A stretch of DNA of 64,000 nucleotides from Pseudonocardia phyllosphaerae (GTDB lineage: Bacteria; Actinomycetota; Actinomycetes; Mycobacteriales; Pseudonocardiaceae). The DNA lies in the NCBI RefSeq assembly GCF_046546475.1, contig NZ_JBKGXS010000005.1:296766-360765 (forward strand), given 5' to 3'. The notes beneath the pieces were generated by a model, which was given only the letters and a program-made list of their open reading frames with translations, ran no database searches and was not told the origin of the DNA. Every line of letters begins with the position of its first letter. Position 1 is the first letter of the stretch. Below, piece after piece: positions 47,870 through 54,294 of this stretch. A program made the translations under genes and the position numbers.

Positions 47870-49795
47870 GTGGAGGCGCTGACCGCTCTCGTCGCGAGCC
47901 TGCTGGCCGGGTTCCGCGGTCTCGGTGTCCCCGACGTCTGCCCCGGTGACTGGGCCTGGTCGGTGACCGCGCTGGGCGTCCTCGCCGGGCTGCTGCCCAC
48001 CATCGGCGCGGTCGTGGTGATCCTGCTGCGCCGCTCGATCGGCTCCGGCTCCTCGACCGGCTACAGCGGCGCCGAGTCCGTGCTCGTCGCCGGGATCGGG
48101 GTGCTGTCGGCCGGGCTGCTGCCACTGGCCGTGTTCGTGGGCGCGGGCGGGGTGTTCGCCGACGCCACCGCCGGGCGCACCGTCCCCGGGCTGACCGCCG
48201 CGCAGAGCGCCTCGATCCGGGTCGCCACCTGCTCCTCGGTCGGCACCCAGAGCAGCTACCTCGGGCGCGGCAGCGTCGCGGGCATCGTCGGCGGCGGCGA
48301 CGTCGTCACCTCGGTCACCGCGGTCGCGCTGCTCGGCGTGGTGCCGTTGCTCGCCGTCCTGCTGGTGGCGGTGCAGGCCCGCAGCGCGCTGCGCCGCGGC
48401 CCGCGCTGGCCCGCCAAGTTCTTCTGGCTCTCGACGTTCTCCCTGATCCTGCTGACCGCCGCGGTGCCCGCGGGCACCGCCGAGCACCTGTGGGTCGGGA
48501 TCCTCGCCGCGAGCCTGGCCGGGGTGCTGCTGGTGGCCCTGGTGCCGCTGCCGTCGCGGGCGCGGATCGAGCGGATCCGCGCGAGCCGTGACGCACCGCG
48601 CGCGCCATCGGGGCAGTCCGGTCACGGCGCCCCGGGCTACGGGGGACCTCCGGACCACGGCGCCGTTCCGGGCGCCGGTGCGGTGGCCGCTGCGGGGCCG
48701 AGCCTCGCCGAGCGCCTGGCCGGCCGGTTCTCCGGGCGCGCCCCGGAGGCACCGGTCGAGCTGCCCACCCGGGCTGCGCCCCCGCCCTCCGCACCGCCGC
48801 TGCCGCCCGCAGGGCCGCCGCCCACCGGGCCGGCCGCGCACCCCGCCGCGGGCCCGATGCGCTCGTCGGGCACCCCGGCTCCCACCCGCCGCAACACCGC
48901 CGCTGCGCCGGTGCCCGGACCGCCGCCGACCGTGCCGGTGCGCGGTGCCCGGTTCCGGCTGCTGCGCCGGCTCGGATCCGGTGGTTTCGGGGGCGTCTGG
49001 CTGGCCCACGACGCCAAGCTCGGCCGGACCGTGGCGATCAAGTCCGCGCACGCCGCGGACGCCGAGACCGAGGAGCGGATCCGCCGCGAGGCCGCGGCCC
49101 TGGGCGCGATGCGCCATCCCTGCTGCGTGCAGATCTACGACCTCCTGCCCGCCTCGGCCGATCCCGGCCTGGCCGGGATGGAGGGGCTGGTCATCGTCAT
49201 GCAGTACATCGACGGCGTCTCGCTCGGCCAGCTCGTCGCCGAGCGCGGCCCGGTCGACGACGTCTCCGCCGCCCGCATCTGGGCCGGCGTCGCCGGGGCT
49301 CTGGACACCGCGCACCGGGCCGGGGTTCTGCACCGCGACATCAAGCCCGGCAACATCGTCGTCGACCCGCAGGGGCACCCGCACCTGATCGACTTCGGGA
49401 TCGCCCGCAAGCAGGGCGACACCACGCTCACCCAGACCGGATTCGTCCTCGGCACGCCGGACTACCTGGCGCCGGAGACCGCGGCGGGGCAGCCGGCGTC
49501 CCCGGCCTCGGACGCGTGGCAGCTGGCCGCGGCGGTGTCGTTCGCGCTGAGCGGGCACGCGCCCCGCGGCGAGGCCCAGGACGCCGTCGCCGGGCTGCGG
49601 GCGGCCGCCTCCGGCGCGAAGCTGACCCACCTGCCCACGCGCACCGCGCACCTGTCGCTGCTCAAGCAGGAGCTGCGCACCGATCCGGCCAAGCGGCCGG
49701 ACCTGCGCACCGTCGAGTCGAAGCTCGACGGCTGGCTGCGCAGGCACGGCTACCGGGTCGACGGCCCGGTCACCGCCATGTTCCAGCGCCCCTGA
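47870..49795 (+). CDS. Membrane Ser/Thr protein kinase with N-terminal transmembrane region
   Basis: This 641-residue protein has about five hydrophobic segments in residues 15-225 (SVTALGVLAGLLPTIGAVVVILL, TAVALLGVVPLLAVLLVAV and others). A Pro/Ala-rich linker follows (about 240-355), then a complete kinase domain at 362-620. The glycine loop is RLGSGGFGGVWLA, the ATP lysine is Lys391 in VAIKSA, the catalytic loop is HRDIKPGNIV (488-497) and the Mg motif is DFGIA. This is the reverse of PknB-type kinases, which place the kinase N-terminally and a sensor outside. GTG 47870 follows GGGAGGTGA. The substrate is unknown. Confidence 0.92.
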   Translation: MEALTALVASLLAGFRGLGVPDVCPGDWAWSVTALGVLAGLLPTIGAVVVILLRRSIGSGSSTGYSGAESVLVAGIGVLSAGLLPLAVFVGAGGVFADATAGRTVPGLTAAQSASIRVATCSSVGTQSSYLGRGSVAGIVGGGDVVTSVTAVALLGVVPLLAVLLVAVQARSALRRGPRWPAKFFWLSTFSLILLTAAVPAGTAEHLWVGILAASLAGVLLVALVPLPSRARIERIRASRDAPRAPSGQSGHGAPGYGGPPDHGAVPGAGAVAAAGPSLAERLAGRFSGRAPEAPVELPTRAAPPPSAPPLPPAGPPPTGPAAHPAAGPMRSSGTPAPTRRNTAAAPVPGPPPTVPVRGARFRLLRRLGSGGFGGVWLAHDAKLGRTVAIKSAHAADAETEERIRREAAALGAMRHPCCVQIYDLLPASADPGLAGMEGLVIVMQYIDGVSLGQLVAERGPVDDVSAARIWAGVAGALDTAHRAGVLHRDIKPGNIVVDPQGHPHLIDFGIARKQGDTTLTQTGFVLGTPDYLAPETAAGQPASPASDAWQLAAAVSFALSGHAPRGEAQDAVAGLRAAASGAKLTHLPTRTAHLSLLKQELRTDPAKRPDLRTVESKLDGWLRRHGYRVDGPVTAMFQRP

Positions 49796-49998
49796 ACGAG
49801 GGCAATACCACACCCGATTCCGACCCGTGCGGGTGACCCTGCCCCGTAGCGCTGGCCGGACCGCCCGGGCCCCGGCCATCATCGGCTCGGGCGCCTCCGC
49901 CGAACGGCGGAACTGCTGCCGCTGAACGTACGTCACATCGGCGTGGAGGTTTCGCCGCCTCCGCAGCGGGCTACGGGATCAGCAGGGAGGGGGGAACG

Positions 49999-50859
49999 AT
50001 GACCGGACGGCACAGGCGTCTCCAGGAGAGCTTGCAGCACGGCCTGCACAACGGCACGGCCCGCCGAGCGCTGCTCGCGACCGTGCCCCTCGTCGGTGTC
50101 GCGGGCATCACGACCGGCCTGCTGCTCGGCACCGGCGACGGTGAGCACCTCGGATCCTCGCTGCCCGGAGCCGCATCCGCGGCGACGCCCGCTCTGGGGT
50201 CACTCCCCGGCGGTGGCGACGTCGCGCTCGGCGTCGTCGCAGGCGCCCAGGACGCCACGAACGCCCACCAGCAGCGTGCCGACGCCTCCGCCGACCACGT
50301 CGAGGCCGTCGTCGCCCAGGTGCGTCAGGACGCCGCCCAGCGCTCCGCCCGTACCCGCGCGGCGGGCGACGAGGCACTGGCCGCCTATCACCGGGAGATC
50401 GCCCGGCAGCCGTCCCGCACAGCACCGGCCGTCCCCTCGCCGCGCACACCGGAACCGGCGGGCGTGCCCGCGCCGCGCACGTCGTCGGACTCCGGATCGT
50501 CGCCCGATTCCGGATCGTCGCCGGACACGCGTTCCGGGGACCGGCCCGCCGGGACCCCGCAGCAGCGCTCGGCCACGCCGTCCCCGGCCGACGACTCCGG
50601 CTCGGACGCCGGCCCGGGCTCGGACCCCGGCACGCGGTCCGGGGCCGGCGACGGCACCTGCTCCGGGGACGGCCTGCAGGTCGGCCCGGTGTCGGTCGGT
50701 GGCTGTGGCGACCCGTCGGACACCGGGGACCCGGACGGCTCGGGCTCCTCGGACGGGCCCGGCTCCGCGGTCGGCTCCGACGGCTGGATCGCCGGGCAGA
50801 TCGCCGACGCCCAGCGCTCGGCCTTCGAGCACAGCGGCCACGACGTGCGCGACCACTGA
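49999..50859 (+). CDS. Single-pass exported low-complexity protein
   Basis: This 286-residue protein has a positively charged N-terminus, one hydrophobic segment (ALLATVPLVGVAGITTGLLLG, about 25-45), a predicted helix (AHQQRADASADHVEAVVAQVRQDAAQRSARTRAAGDEAL, about 90-130), and a long Ser/Asp/Gly/Pro-rich tail. Two cysteines (GTCSGDG and GGCGDP) could form a disulfide. No domain is recognised. The ATG follows a very strong AGGGAGGGGGGA. It lies 203 bp downstream of the membrane kinase; the gap shows nothing distinctive. It could be a wall-spanning or secreted partner, but that is only positional. Confidence 0.75.
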   Translation: MTGRHRRLQESLQHGLHNGTARRALLATVPLVGVAGITTGLLLGTGDGEHLGSSLPGAASAATPALGSLPGGGDVALGVVAGAQDATNAHQQRADASADHVEAVVAQVRQDAAQRSARTRAAGDEALAAYHREIARQPSRTAPAVPSPRTPEPAGVPAPRTSSDSGSSPDSGSSPDTRSGDRPAGTPQQRSATPSPADDSGSDAGPGSDPGTRSGAGDGTCSGDGLQVGPVSVGGCGDPSDTGDPDGSGSSDGPGSAVGSDGWIAGQIADAQRSAFEHSGHDVRDH

Positions 50860-50860
50860 G

Positions 50861-50912
50861 CAGCTCACCCCAGGCAGCTCACCCCAGGCAGCTCACTCCG
50901 GCCGGCTCACTC
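50861..50912. repeat. 14 bp-period tandem repeat spanning a stop codon
   Basis: CAGCTCACCCCAGG-type units repeat four times. TCA (TGA on the minus strand) occurs at 50865, 50879, 50893 and 50907, each 14 bp apart, and the last is the stop of the pentapeptide gene. The period of 14 places the stop in all three frames. Confidence 0.8.
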
Positions 50913-51209
50913 CAGTACGGTCAGGCCCAGCGCGGTGCACACCGCGGCGGCCTGGGCGGGGGAGACGACCGCACCCCGCAGCTCGGCCGGGGTGTCGGCG
51001 GTGATCTCGCCGAGGTCGCTGGTGCGCAGGTCCGCGCCGTACAGCCGGGCGCCGTCGAGCCGGACGCTGCGCAGGTTCGCCCCGGCCAACGAGCCGCCGG
51101 TGAGCTGCAGCCCGGCCAGGCCGGTGTCGTGCAGGTCGGCTTCGTCGAGGGCCGGGCCGGTCACCGGCGTGCCGGAGCGGGCGGCCGCGGCGAGGTCGTC
51201 GGGCCGCAC
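50907..51209 (-). CDS. Short pentapeptide-repeat protein
   Basis: This 100-residue frame has pentapeptide repeats of the A(D/N)LxX type (LDEADLHDTGLAGLQLTGGSLAGANLRSVRLDGARLYGADLRTSDL) and the usual family C-terminus (VVSPAQAAAVCTALGLTVLE). Pentapeptide proteins form a right-handed beta-helix that can mimic DNA and protect gyrase. About half the usual length is present and the likely start (GTG 51209) sits 3 bp from the lipase stop. The N-terminal half may have been deleted, so this could be a remnant. Confidence 0.65.
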   Translation of the reverse strand: MRPDDLAAAARSGTPVTGPALDEADLHDTGLAGLQLTGGSLAGANLRSVRLDGARLYGADLRTSDLGEITADTPAELRGAVVSPAQAAAVCTALGLTVLE

Positions 51210-51211
51210 GG

Positions 51212-52183
51212 TCAGCGTCGGGCGAGCGGGCTCAGCGGGCCGAACGGCACGCACCGCACCGGGGCCGCGTGCGCCGGGTCGAGCGCGTTCTGGATGTGCT
51301 GCAGCGTCACCGGGTCGTAGGAGACGGCGATGTGCTCGGCCACGTCGGTGGGGCAGCCGCGCTGCAGGACGATGTTGCGGGCGCCGTCGAGCAGGCCCGA
51401 GGTGTAGGGGATGACCACCTCGTCGAACCGGGTGATGATCATCGTGTAGGTCACGCCGGGGACGGCCGGGCCACCGCCGGAGCTCATCTTCTTCAGGAAG
51501 TCCGAGCCGCGCAGGAACTGCCGGCACGACGTGCAGTACGGGTCGAGCGTGGCGGCCAGGGCCGGGTCGAGGCCGAGCCCGCGCGCGGTGCGGTTGAGCT
51601 GGTCGACGCCGTAGAGCCGGGTGCCGTCCCACAGCGGGGTCATGCCGACGTAGCGGTCGACGTGCTTCGCCCCGCCGAGGAACTTGATGTAGTAGTTCGG
51701 CATCAGCGAGCCCTCGGAGTGCCCGACGATGTCGACCTTCTTCGCGCCGGTCGCGGCGAGTACCCGGTCGACGAACCCGCCGAACTCGCGGGCGCTGTCC
51801 TCCATGGCCGTCAGCCCGCCGATGCCGCGGAACGCCGCGGGTACCGCCGGGTTCTGCCCGTAGGTGAGGGCGAAGACGCAGTAGCCGCGCTGCTCGAGCG
51901 CCGGGGCGATGTAGCCCCAGTTGTCGCCGCGGTTGGCGGTGAGCCCGTGCGCGAGGACGACGGGGTTGGGGTGCTCGGCGCCCGGCCGGCAGTTCCAGTC
52001 GTTGGCGCCGGGCGGGGAGGGGTTGAACGGGTCGTCGCCGGGCAGCGGGGCGGGCGCGGCCGGCGCCGGGACGGGAGCCGGCACCGCAGGCGGCTCGGCC
52101 GCGGCCGCCGGTGTCGTGAGTGCCAGGCTCGCCACGGCCGTCACCAGCGCCATCGCGCCGGTCGTCGCCCAGCGTCGTCCCAT
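51212..52183 (-). CDS. Secreted triacylglycerol lipase/esterase
   Basis: This 323-residue alpha/beta hydrolase has a signal peptide (MALVTAVASLALTTPAAAAEPP) and a Pro/Ala-rich segment. The oxyanion region is NPVVLAHGLTANRGDNW, the nucleophile elbow is VGHSEGSLMPNYY, and the acid/base residues lie in ITRFDEVVIPYTS and DVAEHIAVSYDPVTLQHIQNAL. It resembles the extracellular class 2 lipases of actinobacteria. Four or more cysteines (NWNCRPG, GYCVFAL, YCTSCRQF, RGCPTD) suggest disulfides. Confidence 0.92.
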   Translation of the reverse strand: MGRRWATTGAMALVTAVASLALTTPAAAAEPPAVPAPVPAPAAPAPLPGDDPFNPSPPGANDWNCRPGAEHPNPVVLAHGLTANRGDNWGYIAPALEQRGYCVFALTYGQNPAVPAAFRGIGGLTAMEDSAREFGGFVDRVLAATGAKKVDIVGHSEGSLMPNYYIKFLGGAKHVDRYVGMTPLWDGTRLYGVDQLNRTARGLGLDPALAATLDPYCTSCRQFLRGSDFLKKMSSGGGPAVPGVTYTMIITRFDEVVIPYTSGLLDGARNIVLQRGCPTDVAEHIAVSYDPVTLQHIQNALDPAHAAPVRCVPFGPLSPLARR

Positions 52184-52309
52184 GTGTGTGCCCGCCTTCG
52201 GCCGTTGTCGATCACGCTCCGTCGGCTGATCAACGACGCTTCGTGCGGGCGGGATGCGCCCCGATCGGGCGTGCCCGGCGGACGGACCGGCGGGGCGGCG
52301 AGGCCCGGC

Positions 52310-52690
52310 TCAGCCCGGTTGCGGCGGGTTCGGCGGACGGCCGCCGCGGCGCATGTTGCCGTTGGTGGTGCGCCGGGTGGGGTCGATGAGGCGCTTCCAC
52401 TTGGCCTGGGCGGCCTGCCGGCTCGACATCTGCGCCTGCACGGCGTCGGCGACCTGCTGCCAGGTGAGCCCGTCCGAGCGCAGCGTGCGGATCAGGTGGC
52501 GCTCGTAGACGTCGGCCAGGCGCCGGGTCTCCTGGACGATCGCGTACCAGGCCGCGGCCGCGTCGCGGGTCAGGCCGCCGTCGGCGGCCTCCTGCTTCAG
52601 CTGTTCGAGCTGCTCGGTCGGGGCCGCGCGCCGCTTCGCGATCTGCGGGTCGGCGCGCTCCAGCCAGCGCTGGGCTTCCTCGAAGTTCAT
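52310..52690 (-). CDS. Small HTH-like protein, possibly autoregulatory
   Basis: This 126-residue protein is mostly helical. Its C-terminal half (HLIRTLRSDGLTWQQVADAVQAQMSSRQAAQAKWKRLIDP) looks like a sigma-region-4 or HTH DNA-binding segment. The N-terminal half is a charged coiled helix. The tail GGRPPNPPQPG is low complexity. GGAGGGA precedes ATG 52690. Its promoter (TTGACT-N17-AAACAT) overlaps a perfect palindrome, which suggests autoregulation. The role is unknown. Confidence 0.75.
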   Translation of the reverse strand: MNFEEAQRWLERADPQIAKRRAAPTEQLEQLKQEAADGGLTRDAAAAWYAIVQETRRLADVYERHLIRTLRSDGLTWQQVADAVQAQMSSRQAAQAKWKRLIDPTRRTTNGNMRRGGRPPNPPQPG

Positions 52691-52710
52691 GTCGTCCCTC
52701 CATCCACCCA

Positions 52711-52743
52711 GTCAATGTTTCATTGACGCCAGCGAAAAGTCAA
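52711..52743 (-). promoter_or_regulatory. Palindromic promoter/operator, copy A
   Basis: The palindrome GTCAATGTTTCATTGAC lies at 52711-52727. Read on the minus strand, TTGACT (52743-52738), 17 bp and AAACAT (52720-52715) drive the HTH-like gene. A near-identical copy lies 670 bp away at 53381-53413. Confidence 0.75.
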
Positions 52744-52868
52744 CGAAGCGGCGACCCGGCGCGTCGCCCCGGCCGCGACGGGACTGGCCCGGCAGCACCG
52801 ATCCGTACCCCGCCGGCCCTGGGGAGGGGAGTGGCGCCCGGACGGCGCTGCGAGGGGGTGTCGTGCCG

Positions 52869-52874
52869 TACCCT
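52869..52874 (+). promoter_or_regulatory. -10 box TACCCT, leaderless start of the VbhA-like antitoxin
   Basis: TACCCT lies 7 bp before GTG 52882. This fixes the antitoxin start and shows that its promoter still looks intact although the toxin gene is broken. Confidence 0.55.
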
Positions 52875-52881
52875 CGCGGTC

Positions 52882-53073
52882 GTGAGCTCGTCGACCGCGC
52901 CCTCCGGAGCCGCCCTGAGCTGGGCGGAGGCCGTCGAGAGTGCGCTGGGCAACCTGGCCGTGGACGGCCTGGAGGTCGAGGACGAGGGCCGGGCGATGCT
53001 CGCGGCGATCGCCCGGGAGGAGCTGACGCCGGACGAGGCGGTCAGGCTGACCCTCGAGTACTTCCGGACGTGA
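52882..53073 (+). CDS. VbhA-like antitoxin of a Fic system
   Basis: This 63-residue protein matches the VbhA antitoxin fold (WAEAVESALGNLAVDGLEVEDEGRAMLAAIAREELTPDEAVRLTLEYF). In VbhA the motif (S/T)xxxE(G/N) places a glutamate in the Fic ATP site. Here the aligned segment reads NLAVDG, with Asn and Asp in place of Ser and Glu. The stop overlaps the toxin start by 4 bp (GTGA). The toxin is defective, so the drifted motif may reflect relaxed selection. Confidence 0.75.
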   Translation: MSSSTAPSGAALSWAEAVESALGNLAVDGLEVEDEGRAMLAAIAREELTPDEAVRLTLEYFRT

Positions 53074-53334
53074 CCCTCGATCCCTATCTGGATCTCGAGC
53101 ACGGTGTCCTCCGCAACCGCCTCGGCCTGACCGACCCGGACGTGCTCGCCCGTGCGGAACGCCGGATCAGCTCGTTCCGTGTCGCCCAGCTGGACAGCGA
53201 CCCCGTGCTCGGTCGGTTCGCTCTCCCGCACCTGGGCCCGGATCGCCCCGGACGCCAACGCCGCGGCCTCCCGTGCCGCCGCCGGCGGGGACCCGGAGCC
53301 GCTGCGGTCGCTGCTCGACGTCGCGGTCGTCTGA
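53070..53334 (+). pseudogene. Fic toxin, internally deleted and frameshifted
   Basis: The frame from GTG 53070 encodes a clear Fic N-terminus: TLDPYLDLEHGVLRNRLGLTDPDVLARAERRISSFRVAQLDSDPVLGRFALPHL. After HL the reading frame changes. A typical Fic C-terminus (IAPDANAAASRAAAGGDPEPLRSLLDVAVV) follows in another frame and ends at 53334. The whole catalytic core with the HPFxxGNGR motif is missing; an intact gene would be roughly twice as long. It cannot AMPylate targets. Confidence 0.8.
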
Positions 53335-53380
53335 CGACGGAGTCTCCTGAAGCGATGCCTGGCAACGCCGCGACTCTACA

Positions 53381-53413
53381 GTCAATGTTTCATTGACGCC
53401 GTCATTCGGTCAA
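53381..53413 (-). promoter_or_regulatory. Palindromic promoter/operator, copy B
   Basis: The identical palindrome GTCAATGTTTCATTGAC lies at 53381-53397. On the minus strand TTGACC (53413-53408), 17 bp and AAACAT (53390-53385) form a promoter. It would transcribe antisense through the Fic remnant and antitoxin. Confidence 0.7.
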
Positions 53414-53570
53414 CGGAACGACGACACCGAAACCCGGTCACGACGCCGGAAGCCGGCCGGGCGAGGGGAGGGGCACGCACCGGCAGGCCGGACGCGACAG
53501 GGCCGCGCGATCCTGTGACCTGCACCGGCCGCCGTCGACCTGGGGGAGCGGGGCCGTCATCCTGGTGGGC

Positions 53571-54236
53571 ATGGCCGATGACACCCCCACCGGCGACCAG
53601 CCGACCGGCACCACCCCCGCCGGTCCGACCGCCACCCTCGACCCGACGAGCACCGACCTGCCCGTCACCGTCTCCTTCACCCGCCGTGCCGACCCCGCCC
53701 ACACCACGGAGATGACCGCCTGGATCCGCTCCGGCCTGCTGATGGCCGAGGGCTTCCCGGGGTTCCTCGGCGGCGGCTGGGTCCGCTCCCGCGACGGCTC
53801 CGACGAGTGGCACATGCTCGCCCGGTTCGCCTCGCACGACGCCCTCGCCGGCTGGGAGGCGAGCCCCGAGCGGCGCTGGTGGCTCTCGTCCGCCGACGGC
53901 CTCGCGGAGATGACCCGCACCGAGCGGCGTACCGGCATCGAGGGCTGGTTCGACCCACCGGAGCAGGTCGAGACCGCGGGCCCGGCGCCGGTGACCCCGC
54001 CGCGCTGGAAGCAGGCGACGACGATCTGGCTGGTCTTCTTCCCGCTGAACCTGCTGTTCACGGTCACCCTGGGCACGCTGATCGCGGACTGGCCGGTCGT
54101 GCTGCGGGTCGCCGCGACCACGCTGCTGCTGACGCCGCTGATGACCTACGTCCTGCTGCCGTGGATCACCCGCACGCTGGGCTGGTGGCTGCACGGGCGC
54201 CGTTTCCGCGACCGGCACCGGCACCCGGCCGGCTGA
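53571..54236 (+). CDS. Antibiotic-biosynthesis-monooxygenase-like domain with two membrane helices
   Basis: This 221-residue protein has an ABM/dimeric alpha-beta barrel domain (residues 30-125: LPVTVSFTRRADPAHTTEMTAWIRSGLLMAEGFPGFLGGGWVRSRDGSDEWHMLARFASHDALAGWEASPERRWW). Two transmembrane helices follow (TIWLVFFPLNLLFTVTLGTLI and LRVAATTLLLTPLMTYVLLPWI). This combination occurs in actinobacterial membrane proteins of unknown role. The ATG at 53571 lies 7 bp after CATCCT; GTG 53565 is an alternative. Confidence 0.85.
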   Translation: MADDTPTGDQPTGTTPAGPTATLDPTSTDLPVTVSFTRRADPAHTTEMTAWIRSGLLMAEGFPGFLGGGWVRSRDGSDEWHMLARFASHDALAGWEASPERRWWLSSADGLAEMTRTERRTGIEGWFDPPEQVETAGPAPVTPPRWKQATTIWLVFFPLNLLFTVTLGTLIADWPVVLRVAATTLLLTPLMTYVLLPWITRTLGWWLHGRRFRDRHRHPAG

Positions 54237-54282
54237 TCACCTCGCTGCGGGGGCGCGTCCGAGGTCACATCGGGCTCCTCGA

Positions 54283-54288
54283 TACCGT
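54283..54288 (+). promoter_or_regulatory. -10 box TACCGT, leaderless start of the arabinosyltransferase
   Basis: TACCGT is followed by exactly 6 bp and GTG 54295. No ribosome-binding site is present. Confidence 0.55.
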
Positions 54289-54294
54289 CGTTCG

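Noticed and set aside
47057..49936. A 959-residue minus-strand frame over marR and the kinase
   Set aside because: The sequence is repetitive Arg/Gly/Ala shadow. Both plus-strand genes have intact family motifs.
52744..53258. Minus-strand 172-residue frame driven by promoter copy B
   Set aside because: It has no ribosome site or domain and mirrors the VbhA and Fic coding strand. Copy B may make an antisense RNA but a protein is not supported.
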